Assembly: GCF_902489635.1 (NCBI RefSeq)
Contig: NZ_CABUAN010000014.1
Coordinates: 1-46,123, forward strand
Origin: an uncultured Porphyromonas sp.
Lineage (GTDB): Bacteria > Bacteroidota > Bacteroidia > Bacteroidales > Porphyromonadaceae
Length of the DNA: 46,123 bases
Direction of reading: 5' to 3'
The notes below the pieces were generated by a model. That model saw nothing but the letters and a program-made list of their open reading frames with translations, ran no database searches and was not told where the DNA came from. Position numbers and translations under genes: made by a program. This document shows positions 16,078 to 24,575 of this stretch, one piece after another. Position 1 is the first letter of the stretch. Each line of letters opens with the position of its first letter.

Positions 16078-16199
16078 GAAACTAGAGTTTCATAGGTGAG
16101 AAACTAAAGTTTCATAGGTGGGAAACTGGAGTTTCATACCTGTGGCACTAGAGTTTCATGGGTGAGAAACTAGAGTTTCATACGGAGGAAACTTTATTG
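16078..16199. repeat. Phased 22-bp palindrome array, six units
   Basis: Units begin at 16078, 16100, 16122, 16144, 16166 and 16188, exactly 22 bases apart. Units 1, 2, 3 and 5 carry GAAACT-NN-AGTTTC or a close variant, a near-perfect dyad. Unit 4 has the left half replaced by GGCACT, and unit 6 has only the left half. A 22-base period is about two DNA turns, so a protein bound to each dyad would sit on one face. The array lies between the helicase terminator and the promoter of the leucine-rich-repeat cluster, 110 bases upstream of that promoter. It is not coding. Confidence 0.85.
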
Positions 16200-16309
16200 G
16201 ACTTTAAGAGGGGGCGATTTTCCCACGTGGCTTTTTGTAGACAGGGCGTTTTTGCTTCGAAGGACTTCACAAGTTTGTGAGATTTGCGATGTGCAGTCTT
16301 CTGAAGCTA

Positions 16310-16340
16310 TTGCATTAGAGGAAATTATTGTCTATATTTG
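16310..16340 (+). promoter_or_regulatory. Promoter of the leucine-rich-repeat cluster
   Basis: TTG at 16310-16312 and TATATTTG at 16333-16340 are 20 bases apart, a good match to the Bacteroidetes consensus. The leader to 16445 is about 100 bases. Confidence 0.7.
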
Positions 16341-16444
16341 CGTTGTTGTTCTACACCTATAAAGTAGTGCCCTTAGACAGAGCTTTATAGCCTTGAAAAA
16401 GAACGATAAAGATGAATCTATGAACACTAAACAATAATAACGCT

Positions 16445-18919
16445 ATGGGTTTGAAAACTACTACTTGGCAATCATTAATCAAGGCTCGACGAATGCTCAT
16501 CGGGAGCTTACTGACAGCACTTGCGCTCATCCCATCTATGGGGGCTCTCAAGGCTCAGGAGCAGATCATGCTCGTCGCAGCCGCTGAGCAAAACCAGTGG
16601 AAGATCACGGTAGAGGCCGACACCGAAGTGTGGGCCGACTGGAATGGCAACGGACAGAAGGACGACAACGAACTCCTCACCTCCGGACAGCTAGCTGAGC
16701 AGACGACCGCTACGGCCACGCTCACTATTTATGGGGCGGTCAAGAAGCTCACTGCTCCGAACAACAACATTCAGAGGATAGACCTCGCACAGGCCACTTC
16801 GCTCACCGAAATTGACTTGTCGCACAACAACCTCGAGGAGATTGATGCGTCTGAGTGTGAGAGCCTCTCCGTGGTCAACATGAGCTACAATAAGTGCGAG
16901 TCGCCCGACTTCTCATACAATGAAGCACTCACAAAGCTAGACTGTAGCTACAATGAGGGCATGAGTGGGCTAGATCTACCGGATGGACTCAAGGAGCTCA
17001 GATGCAACAACGGAGCCCTCACCTCCCTATCTCTCTCCTCTCTCTCTCAGCTCACACTCCTAGACTGCTCGGCAAACCCGTTTCAGTCTATAGACCTGTC
17101 TCAAAACACAGCTCTTCAGTACCTCTACCTACGAGGCCTCGACCAGATACCTCAATTCGCTGGTGGGCTACAGATATCTAACCTGACTAACCTGGTAGAG
17201 CTTGACTTCTCGGGATCTACGTTTACCTATGTAGAGCTTCCACCATTGTCTGAGAACTTGAAGATCTTCAACTGTAGCAATACCAAGCTAGACATCTTCA
17301 ATGTGGCTGGCTGCCCCAATCTTGAGGAGCTCTACGCTAGTGGCTCTCTGATCCTGACGCTAGACATATCTGAAAATAACAACCTCAAGAAGCTCGTCTG
17401 CAACAAGACTCAGCTTAAGACGCTAAAAATGCCTAAAGCTCCGCAGCTGGAGTACATCGACATATACAATAACCACTTGCTCCTCGAAGGCATCAAGAAG
17501 TTTGCCCAGGAGCTCAATGATCGCACGGGCCTCTCTGAGGGTACCCTCATACTAATCGATAGCTACGAAAAGAGCGAGCTCAACCCCTACGACGACGAGA
17601 CGCTACACGCTATCATGGACAAGAACTGGGCTCCCTACGACTACAAAGCTGGTGAGAAGGGTGGTCTCAATCCTCTCAGACCATCTGACATGCCGCTCTC
17701 TCCATACGTCACAGACCAGCCCAAGATCGTCCTAACGAGTGACGCCACCTCAGGCCAGTGGGATCTGCAGATCGAGATGAGAAACGACGAAGACAAGAAG
17801 TCCGTCTGGATCGATCGAAATGAGAATGGGGAGTACGACGAGGGCGAGGAGGTTACAGACTTCAACAAGAGCCTACACTTCCCGCACGAGGCTAAGGTCA
17901 TCACGGTATATGGTAATGTACAGAACTTCTTCTGCTATGTCAACAGCCTCACAGCTCTCGACATATCCCAGTGCCCAGACCTAGAGATACTAGACGCCTC
18001 TGACAATAAGCTCACAACGATAGACCTAAGCAAAAACGGTCAGCTCAGAGCACTCACACTACATGGTAACATGCTTACGGAGGTGGATCTGTCGCACACG
18101 CCACACCTCTTCCGATTCTACTGCAACAAGAACAAGCTCACCCAGCTAGACCTCTCCAAGACTCCTGATCTGGTACAGCTCAGATGCGGTAGAAACGAGC
18201 TGACCCAGCTAGACGTCTCGATGCTTACGCAGCTCAAATACTTCGACTGCACGGGCAATAAGCTCACAACGCTCGACCTAACGCACTCAGAGGACTTGAC
18301 GAACCTCCTTTGCGCAGACAACCAGCTCACATCTCTAGACCTAAAGGCATGCGCCGACCTTGAGGAGCTCACCTGCTACAACAACAAGATCGCCTCTGCT
18401 ATCGACTTCACCAACTGCAAAGTCATTAGAGAGGTAAGCCTCTTTGGTAATCAGATCCAGAGCAAGGAGATGCTACAGACCGTCAGCTCACTGCCGCAGA
18501 ATGAGCAGGCTGAGAAGAAGGCGTTTTATGGTATCGACACGACCCTAGAGCCTAAGGACGGCAACGTAGTCACCAAGAAGGCTGTAGCAACGCTTGCCGA
18601 GAAGGGCTGGATCTGCTACGACTTCCAGAATGGTGCCAATGGTGGTAAGAACGAGTACATAGGCTCTGACGATGTAGCTATTGACTCGCCAGTAGCTCAC
18701 GCTGAGCAGATCATTTACCTCAGCAACTCTCAGGAGCTACTGATCCCGACATGCTACACAAGCGTAGCTATATATGATGCCACGGGTACACTCATCCGCT
18801 CTCTAGAGGGTGCTAGCCGCGTAGACCTCTCTGAGCTACCTGCTGGACTATATGTCGTGACGGGCGTTGCTGCCGACAGCACGAGCGCAAGCACCGCTAT
18901 GACGCTTGTCAAGGAATAA
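16445..18919 (+). CDS. Large leucine-rich-repeat surface protein, two-module, T9SS-like C-terminus
   Basis: The 824-residue protein has a long signal region (hydrophobic core 18-34, cleavage near LKAQ) and two copies of one module. Each module starts with an acidic VW.D.N.NG..D..E segment (about 62-76 and 454-468), then an IYG/VYG strand, then repeats of the form LTxLDxSxNxLTxLDLS, with some irregular units. The first module's repeats run about 105-390, the second's about 490-670. A conserved cap ending in KGWICYDF follows, then a C-terminal beta domain with VAIYDATGTLI and LPAGLYVV, like type A T9SS sorting domains. It is probably exported to the surface and may be an adhesin; P. gingivalis InlJ is a distant analogue. 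A Met at 16493 is an alternative start. Confidence 0.8.
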   Translation: MGLKTTTWQSLIKARRMLIGSLLTALALIPSMGALKAQEQIMLVAAAEQNQWKITVEADTEVWADWNGNGQKDDNELLTSGQLAEQTTATATLTIYGAVKKLTAPNNNIQRIDLAQATSLTEIDLSHNNLEEIDASECESLSVVNMSYNKCESPDFSYNEALTKLDCSYNEGMSGLDLPDGLKELRCNNGALTSLSLSSLSQLTLLDCSANPFQSIDLSQNTALQYLYLRGLDQIPQFAGGLQISNLTNLVELDFSGSTFTYVELPPLSENLKIFNCSNTKLDIFNVAGCPNLEELYASGSLILTLDISENNNLKKLVCNKTQLKTLKMPKAPQLEYIDIYNNHLLLEGIKKFAQELNDRTGLSEGTLILIDSYEKSELNPYDDETLHAIMDKNWAPYDYKAGEKGGLNPLRPSDMPLSPYVTDQPKIVLTSDATSGQWDLQIEMRNDEDKKSVWIDRNENGEYDEGEEVTDFNKSLHFPHEAKVITVYGNVQNFFCYVNSLTALDISQCPDLEILDASDNKLTTIDLSKNGQLRALTLHGNMLTEVDLSHTPHLFRFYCNKNKLTQLDLSKTPDLVQLRCGRNELTQLDVSMLTQLKYFDCTGNKLTTLDLTHSEDLTNLLCADNQLTSLDLKACADLEELTCYNNKIASAIDFTNCKVIREVSLFGNQIQSKEMLQTVSSLPQNEQAEKKAFYGIDTTLEPKDGNVVTKKAVATLAEKGWICYDFQNGANGGKNEYIGSDDVAIDSPVAHAEQIIYLSNSQELLIPTCYTSVAIYDATGTLIRSLEGASRVDLSELPAGLYVVTGVAADSTSASTAMTLVKE

Positions 18920-18944
18920 CACAACGCTGCCTACGACTAATACA

Positions 18945-20480
18945 ATGAATATAGTACGCAACTTCTGGGCATTAGCCCTACTACTCTCTGTGGCTCTCCT
19001 GCCACAGAGAGCCTTCTCGCAAGACGTGCAGGGACTCCCTAAGATGGAGCTACAGGTCATACCTCAGAACGCTCTATCGATGATCATCACCGTAGGCGAC
19101 AAGGAGGCAACTATATATGTCGACGAGCATCAAGGATCTCTCGTCCCGCACAAGGTGCCCGCTGGCGAGGACTATACGCTCATCATCTCCTCTGGGACTA
19201 ATGAGGCGACGATCTATGGCGAGCTCGTCTCGGCCAAGATAATGGACCAAAAGATTTTCCAGATAGCAGTCGACGGCATGAAGTCTCTAGAGGAGCTATC
19301 GGCTTTTTCATGTGGACTTAACGACCTATCTCTCAAGGGGTGCGACCGCCTCAGGGCTCTCTACCTGATGCAAAACAATCTCTCCGAGCTCTCTCTGGCC
19401 GAGACGCCAGCGCTCCAAGAGCTCAACGTCGGGTACAACGTACTCCGTGAGCTAGACTGCTCGCATTGCCCCAACCTGCTCAAGCTCATCTGTAGCAAGA
19501 ATGATCTCACCAAGGTCAATATCTCTGGATGCACTAAGCTCAACGAGATAAACGTACAGATGAATAAGAAGCTCACCACACTCGACCTCTCCTCTTGCAA
19601 AGCACTGATGGGGCTAACCTGCGCTAGCACAGGGATCACAGATATTGACGTCTCTGGATGTGAGAATCTCACCTTCATAGATACCGCCTTCTCTCCCGTC
19701 CAGAGACTTAAGGCGCGTGGTTGTAAGAACCTCCAGACGCTCAGCTGCTATCAAAACGATCTCTACAACATAGATCTCAAGGGATGCGAGCGTCTGGACA
19801 AGCTGACGCTACAGCACAACCCTAACCTGGGTCTCCTAGACATCAGCACACTCTCAAGTCTCGTCACGCTACTCTGCTCTGACTGCGGACTAAAAGAGAT
19901 CAAGATCGGTGACCTGCCTAGCCTCGAGGAGTTCTACGGCTTTGACAATAAGCTCGTCGCGCTCGACTTCTCTGGAGCTCCCAACCTCCGTGAGCTACAG
20001 TGCGACAACAATCAGCTTCAGTCTCTACAGCTAGCCTCCTCTATGCCCATGCTAGAGCTGATCTCGGCTGTCAAGAACAAGCTATCGGCCTGCGCTATCG
20101 ACAGCATCTGCGTAGCTCTCCCCGAGAAGGAGCAGGGCGGACAGCTCCGCATTGCAGCCAATCCAGGTGCTGAGACGAGTAAGACTTACTTCGCTGCTGA
20201 CAAGGGCTGGACGATAGACATCCTCGGCGATGGCACTGGATGTAGCATCAATGTCGGCGTAGAGCCTGTAGGTAGCACCGAGAGCCTCTGCCTTGTTGAC
20301 GAGACAGGCATCACCCTGCTCTCTGAGAGCACACAGGCTGACGTAGCTCTGTACACCATGGAGGGCGAGACACTCTATCGCTTCGCAGCTCAGGAGTCAC
20401 GTCCCACACACCTCACACTACCCTCTGGGCGTTATCTGCTTAGAGTCGGCGAGATGACTCGTCTCGTCATCATACCCTAA
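18945..20480 (+). CDS. Leucine-rich-repeat surface protein 2, T9SS-like C-terminus
   Basis: The start at 18945 is preferred over 18906 because it gives a standard signal peptide (MNIVRNFWALALLLSVALLP, cleavage near FSQ) and avoids overlap with the upstream gene. The 511-residue product has about 13 irregular leucine-rich repeats between about 110 and 400, several containing Cys in the form CxxLxxLxCxxN. The acidic D.N.NG segment of the other four paralogues is degenerate here (IYVDEHQGSLVPHKV near 56-70), though the following ATIYGEL strand is kept. The C-terminal region, with VALYTMEGETL and LPSGRYLLRV, resembles a T9SS sorting domain. It starts 25 bases after the first member of the cluster. 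Confidence 0.78.
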   Translation: MNIVRNFWALALLLSVALLPQRAFSQDVQGLPKMELQVIPQNALSMIITVGDKEATIYVDEHQGSLVPHKVPAGEDYTLIISSGTNEATIYGELVSAKIMDQKIFQIAVDGMKSLEELSAFSCGLNDLSLKGCDRLRALYLMQNNLSELSLAETPALQELNVGYNVLRELDCSHCPNLLKLICSKNDLTKVNISGCTKLNEINVQMNKKLTTLDLSSCKALMGLTCASTGITDIDVSGCENLTFIDTAFSPVQRLKARGCKNLQTLSCYQNDLYNIDLKGCERLDKLTLQHNPNLGLLDISTLSSLVTLLCSDCGLKEIKIGDLPSLEEFYGFDNKLVALDFSGAPNLRELQCDNNQLQSLQLASSMPMLELISAVKNKLSACAIDSICVALPEKEQGGQLRIAANPGAETSKTYFAADKGWTIDILGDGTGCSINVGVEPVGSTESLCLVDETGITLLSESTQADVALYTMEGETLYRFAAQESRPTHLTLPSGRYLLRVGEMTRLVIIP

Positions 20481-20502
20481 TCACCCAGTAAGTATATCAA
20501 CA

Positions 20503-21537
20503 ATGAAGACAATTACATACAAGGCACTACTCCTATGCCTGATCCTACCCCTCATAGCCACAACCAGCTATGGGCAAGAGGAGTTTGACCCCAACCGCTA
20601 CCTAGAGCTCACCACGACGCTCAACGCAGGGGAGAAGGTAGAGATCGCAATCAGTAAAGATGCTTGGATCGATCTCAACGCCAATGGTCAGCAAGACGAA
20701 GGCGAAGTGGTCAGATTAAAGTCCGTAGACGGTCAGCCTGATCAAGGCATACAGAAGTTTACCGTAACCCTATCGGCACAGACCTTTAGGATCTATGGCA
20801 ACTTTAACGAGATCATACTACGTAAGTGGAAACTCTCCAAGATCGACGTTAGTCGTATGACACAGCTCACCTACCTAGGCGTACCCTATAGTAAGCTGGA
20901 GGAGATCGATCTGTCGGCACTGACCAAGCTCAAGAGCTTCGAGGGGCGCAATAACCGGTTTACTGAGTTAGACCTATCGCATCAGCCCGATCTAGAGCTG
21001 ATAGAGGTCATCTCCAACGATCTGACTCGTCTAGACATCACCAAGAAGCCGCGTCTCTACTTCGTCGGTGTCGCACACAATGCAATACGAGACGAGGCGA
21101 TGGACCTCCTTGTCAATGCGCTGCCTATGCGCAGCGAGGGCGAGTTCAACGAAGGCGAGCTATATGTCTACACGCTCAACGAGCCTACCGAAAAGAACTA
21201 TATGACCGACCGACAGGCTGCCATAGCTGACGGTAAGTATTGGAACGTGCAGGCTTGGGACAAGTCTCGTGGTGACTGGGTCAAGTACCTAGGCGAGCCC
21301 ACAGCAATCACAGAGGTAGCTACCGCTCAGACGGAGCTTAGAGCTCTCTACTCTGGCTCGGCTCTCGTCCTCGTAGGTACTACCCTCGATCAGCCTATAC
21401 AGATCTACGACTTTTCGGGAGCCCTCCTAGCCTCCTTCGCAGGGAGTCAGGAGACCACCACATACCCCATTGCACTACCTACAGGCAGCTACATCATCAC
21501 CCACTGCGGAGCGACAGCCACACTGCAAGTACTATAA
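20503..21537 (+). CDS. Leucine-rich-repeat surface protein 3, short form
   Basis: The 344 residues contain a signal peptide (cleavage near SYGQE, residue 24), the acidic segment AWIDLNANGQQDEGEVV (about 54-70), the FRIYGNF strand, and only three to four leucine-rich repeats (about 110-195). These are followed by the shared cap (EKNYMTDRQAAIADGKYWNV) and a T9SS-like C-terminal domain with IQIYDFSGALLASF and LPTGSYII. The protein is a reduced version of member 1, consistent with loss of repeats after duplication. It lies 22 bases downstream of member 2 and is probably in the same transcript. Confidence 0.78.
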   Translation: MKTITYKALLLCLILPLIATTSYGQEEFDPNRYLELTTTLNAGEKVEIAISKDAWIDLNANGQQDEGEVVRLKSVDGQPDQGIQKFTVTLSAQTFRIYGNFNEIILRKWKLSKIDVSRMTQLTYLGVPYSKLEEIDLSALTKLKSFEGRNNRFTELDLSHQPDLELIEVISNDLTRLDITKKPRLYFVGVAHNAIRDEAMDLLVNALPMRSEGEFNEGELYVYTLNEPTEKNYMTDRQAAIADGKYWNVQAWDKSRGDWVKYLGEPTAITEVATAQTELRALYSGSALVLVGTTLDQPIQIYDFSGALLASFAGSQETTTYPIALPTGSYIITHCGATATLQVL

Positions 21538-21573
21538 GTTTATCTCTAACAACAATCAAGCATATACTAAGCT

Positions 21574-22551
21574 ATGAACAAACTAGCTACACGATTCATC
21601 CCCCTCATCCTGCTCTTGCTACTACCACTCAGCACCCATCTGCGTGCTCAAGTGACGCCAGCTCCTACCGACGGACCTCGTCTTACCATGACGACCAAAT
21701 ACCCCGCTGGCTCCCAGATAGGTATAGCCTTTGTGCCTCACGATGAGACCGTCTGGGTAGATGTCAATGGCAACGGCATCTGCGACAGAGGCGAGGGCAG
21801 AGCCAAAGGCAACGTTGGTAAGACAAACGTCATGATTGTCACGCTTGTCAAGCCGAGCATCACTATCTATGGGCCCGTAGATGCGATCCGCTTTGGAAGC
21901 CTAGCCCTCATAGAGGTCGAAGTCACCAAGATGCCTAAGCTAAAAGAGATCCAGTGCTTCGACAATCAGATAGACCATCTAGACCTCTCTGGTAGCACAG
22001 GACTACAAACGCTCTTCTGCTTTCAAAATCAGATCTCCTCGCTAGATCTCTCTGCATGTAAGGAGATAAACGACATACGTTGCTTCTACAATCAAATCGG
22101 AGAGGAACAGATGAATGCGCTGATGAAGAGCCTCCCCGATCGTACTGAAAAGAAGAAAGGACTCATCATAGCACTCGACACGACCAATCCGGAGGATAAA
22201 AACGTCTGCTCTGTAGATGCCGTCAAGGTCGCTCTAGATAAAAACTGGGAGGTCAACGACTTCCACGGGGACAGGCAGACCTGGACAGGAGTGCCTTACA
22301 AAGGCTCTCCCTCAGCAATCCAAGAGTTGCTCCCAGACACCCCCATCGTCTACTACGACGGGGCTACTCATGCGCTAGTCTTGGCCGGCAACGCTGGTGC
22401 GCCTTACGCTCTATACTCAGAGACCGGCTTGCTGCTGACCTCAGGGGTACTAGACGCTAGCGGTCAGTACCAGATAGCGATGAGTACCTATCCCGATGGG
22501 GCTTATATACTCAGTCTCGGAGGCGAGAGCTTTAAGATCTACCACATCTAG
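21574..22551 (+). CDS. Leucine-rich-repeat surface protein 4, short form
   Basis: The 325-residue product has a signal peptide (cleavage near LRAQ, residue 26), an acidic segment VWVDVNGNGICDRGEG (about 66-81), then ITIYGPV, and about three leucine-rich repeats (115-180). The cap contains DKNVCSVDAVKVALDKNWEV, and the C-terminal domain has YALYSETGLLL and YPDGAYILSL, like T9SS sorting domains. It lies 36 bases after member 3. The repeat units contain paired Cys in CFDNQIDHLDLS and CFQNQISSLDLS, as in member 2. Confidence 0.78.
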   Translation: MNKLATRFIPLILLLLLPLSTHLRAQVTPAPTDGPRLTMTTKYPAGSQIGIAFVPHDETVWVDVNGNGICDRGEGRAKGNVGKTNVMIVTLVKPSITIYGPVDAIRFGSLALIEVEVTKMPKLKEIQCFDNQIDHLDLSGSTGLQTLFCFQNQISSLDLSACKEINDIRCFYNQIGEEQMNALMKSLPDRTEKKKGLIIALDTTNPEDKNVCSVDAVKVALDKNWEVNDFHGDRQTWTGVPYKGSPSAIQELLPDTPIVYYDGATHALVLAGNAGAPYALYSETGLLLTSGVLDASGQYQIAMSTYPDGAYILSLGGESFKIYHI

Positions 22552-22632
22552 GTCAGAGTGTAATCTACGTGGGGCGTGTCACCTAGAGGAGACACGCTCC
22601 ACCATACACTAACACACAGTAATACACCAACT

Positions 22633-23643
22633 ATGTCTCGACATCACATCACATATCTCATCAGCCTCCTCTCGCTACTGGCACTACCCGCTCTCGGGCA
22701 GAATCCTTTCAAGCCAGTTGCTACCGATGGCGACCGCATCGTCCTAACCACCGCCATAGAGCGTGCTGACGACATCTCATTCGTCATACGTCCTATAGAG
22801 CATGGTGTCTGGGTCGATCAGAATGGCGATGGTCAGTTCCAAAGAGAAGAGATGGCCAGCAATCCTGAAGATGACCTTGATGAGCCAGGACAATTCCTAG
22901 TATCCTTTCAGGTCACATCACCTCAGATCACAATCTATGGCAAGATAGACCAACTCATCATCCAAGACCGCAAAATAACCAACGTAGACCTAACACACGC
23001 CACAGCACTCAAGACTCTAGAGGCGTACCGCAATGAGATATCCTCGATCATGATACCGGCAGGTCTACCACTAGAAGATCTCTGGCTGGCTGATAACAAT
23101 CTGCAGGAGATAGACTTCTCCAATTGTAGCAAGTTGTGGTTCATCGAGCTCTACAACAATCAGATCTCAGAGCAGGCTATGACCAAGGCCTTTAACACCT
23201 TGCACCACGCAGCACCCGTTGCTGATCCCGAGCTAGACATCCCCGAGCCGACCATTCAGGTGATCGACACGCATAGCGACCATGAGGGCAACGTATGCAA
23301 CGTCGACGCCGTAGCTCATGCCAGAGAACTCGGCTGGGCTGTCTACGATCTAGCAGGAGACACACAAAATTGGATCGGAAAGCCTTACGATGGTTCGCCC
23401 GTGGGCATCACGCCTATCTCGTCGCACATGCCGACCTGCAGCCGTATGCCTGGAGCGATCAGACTAGACTCGCTAGAGCCTCACAGCACCATCACACTCT
23501 ACGATATGGAGGGACGCACGCTACAAGAGTTCTCTACGTCCACCAGCACAGTTACGATCCTTCTGGTAGCCGAGCAGTCTGCTACGCCCTACCTCCTCAC
23601 GATCCAGTCGCCTGAAGGGCAGCGCGTGAGCGTCAAGCTCTAA
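22633..23643 (+). CDS. Leucine-rich-repeat surface protein 5, short form
   Basis: The ATG at 22633 is chosen because it opens a signal peptide (HHITYLISLLSLLALPALGQ); the earlier in-frame ATG at 22576 adds 19 residues without signal character. The product is 336 residues. It has the acidic segment VWVDQNGDGQFQREE (about 61-75), ITIYGKI, three degenerate leucine-rich repeats, the shared cap (GNVCNVDAVAHARELGWAVY) and a weaker T9SS-like C-terminal domain with ITLYDMEGRTL. It is the last member of the cluster; a terminator follows at 23701. The gap of 81 bases before it is the largest in the cluster. Confidence 0.76.
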   Translation: MSRHHITYLISLLSLLALPALGQNPFKPVATDGDRIVLTTAIERADDISFVIRPIEHGVWVDQNGDGQFQREEMASNPEDDLDEPGQFLVSFQVTSPQITIYGKIDQLIIQDRKITNVDLTHATALKTLEAYRNEISSIMIPAGLPLEDLWLADNNLQEIDFSNCSKLWFIELYNNQISEQAMTKAFNTLHHAAPVADPELDIPEPTIQVIDTHSDHEGNVCNVDAVAHARELGWAVYDLAGDTQNWIGKPYDGSPVGITPISSHMPTCSRMPGAIRLDSLEPHSTITLYDMEGRTLQEFSTSTSTVTILLVAEQSATPYLLTIQSPEGQRVSVKL

Positions 23644-23700
23644 CCCGCATAGCGAGCCTCGAGTCGCAAAGGCTGCACCATTAAGTAGCACTTATAGATG

Positions 23701-23741
23701 ATAGCCACGTAGGGAACTCAATTCCTACGTGGCTATTTTTC
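23701..23741 (+). terminator. Terminator of the leucine-rich-repeat cluster
   Basis: Perfect arms ATAGCCACGTAGG (23701-23713) and CCTACGTGGCTAT (23724-23736) are followed by TTTTTC. The stem carries a CCACGTAGG variant of the CCACGTGG palindrome and merges into repeat element B. Confidence 0.88.
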
Positions 23742-23960
23742 ATTCTCCACGTGGACGAGAAACAATTCTTCGGACTTATCATTTCATTCCTCCGAAGTTT
23801 CATTTCATTCTTCCGAAGTTTTATTTCACCCCCACGTGGGGATCATTTCGTCCCTCCCTTGGGATCTTTTCGTCCCTCCGTGGGGATCTTTTCGTCCCTC
23901 CCTTGGGATTTTTTCGTCCCAACGCGGGTGGGAGATTTTCGTCCCATCAGTATGGGACGG
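23737..23960. repeat. CCACGTGG mosaic repeat element, copy B, with 23-bp TTTTCGTCCC units
   Basis: This copy starts with CTCCACGTGGACGAG, then carries TTCTTCGGACTTATCATTTC and repeats of CCTCCGAAGTTTCATTTCAT. It continues into about five units of the form GGGATCTTTTCGTCCCTCC(CTTG or GTGG), about 23 bases each. The CCGAAG part is inverted relative to element D (45890-45950), and the GTCCC units match 110-200. Open frames here (23729-24146) are translated repeat. Confidence 0.75.
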
Positions 23961-24105
23961 GCCTTCCGGACTATTTATCATATTATGCACGTATCCCAAT
24001 CGACTCGTGCAACCCGCTGTATGGACGCTGAGCAAGACGACTCCTATTGGGACGAACGTCTCGCTTTGACACAACGGATGCAGGGGCTTCGTAGCGTGAT
24101 GAATC

Positions 24106-24136
24106 TTTGCGACAGTCTTCTTTTTCCTTACCTTTG
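24106..24136 (+). promoter_or_regulatory. Promoter of the queD-comEC operon, TTTG-N19-TACCTTTG
   Basis: TTTG at 24106-24109 and TACCTTTG at 24129-24136 with 19 bases between is one of the best consensus matches in the window. The ATG of queD at 24149 leaves a leader of only about 7 bases, so there is no room for a preQ1 riboswitch. Confidence 0.75.
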
Positions 24137-24148
24137 TGACACTTAACT

Positions 24149-24574
24149 ATGACGACAGTAGAGAGATATCACGATATAAGTATGGGACACCGTGTCGTGG
24201 GACACGAGTCGAAGTGTCGCCACCTACACGGACACAACTACCGAATACACTTCACTTGCTCCGCAGCACAGCTCGATGAGCTGGGGCGGGTGATAGACTT
24301 TGGCGTAATCAAGGAGCTACTCTGCATGTGGCTGGAGGAGCATTGGGATCACAAGATGATGATCTACGATGAGGACCCGCTACTTCCCTCACTACGGGAG
24401 CTGGTGCCAGAGGATCTGGTCGTGGTGCCCTTTAATCCGACGGCCGAAGCCATGGCGCAATACCTCGTCGAGACGGTTGCTCCCGCACAATTGGCCAGCA
24501 CGGGCGTGACGCTCGTCAGTTGCCGTGTCGAGGAGACGGCACGATGCAGCGCTACCTACTCACTACCTATATAG
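24149..24574 (+). CDS. queD: 6-carboxy-tetrahydropterin synthase (QueD/PTPS family)
   Basis: QueD converts dihydroneopterin triphosphate to 6-carboxy-tetrahydropterin, the second step toward preQ0 and queuosine. The 141-residue protein has the PTPS fold signature: His14 in MGHRVVGHESKC, the catalytic Cys23, and zinc ligands His27 and His29 in CRHLHGHNY. DFGVIKELL (about 50-58) and HWDHKMM (about 65-71) and the C-terminal Glu in VEETARCSA are also family features. It is followed by queE after one base, which supports the queuosine assignment over other PTPS activities. Confidence 0.92.
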   Translation: MTTVERYHDISMGHRVVGHESKCRHLHGHNYRIHFTCSAAQLDELGRVIDFGVIKELLCMWLEEHWDHKMMIYDEDPLLPSLRELVPEDLVVVPFNPTAEAMAQYLVETVAPAQLASTGVTLVSCRVEETARCSATYSLPI

Positions 24575-24575
24575 T

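Noticed and set aside
16078..16199. CRISPR-like array
   Set aside because: The repeat dyad is 14-16 bases with only 6-base separators, the separators are not unique spacers, and no cas genes are present.
23729..24146. Overlapping small open frames with Phe/Pro-rich translations
   Set aside because: They are translations of CCGAAG and TTTTCGTCCC repeats in several frames, with no signal, motif or start context.
24137..24148. preQ1 riboswitch before queD
   Set aside because: The leader after the promoter is only about seven bases.
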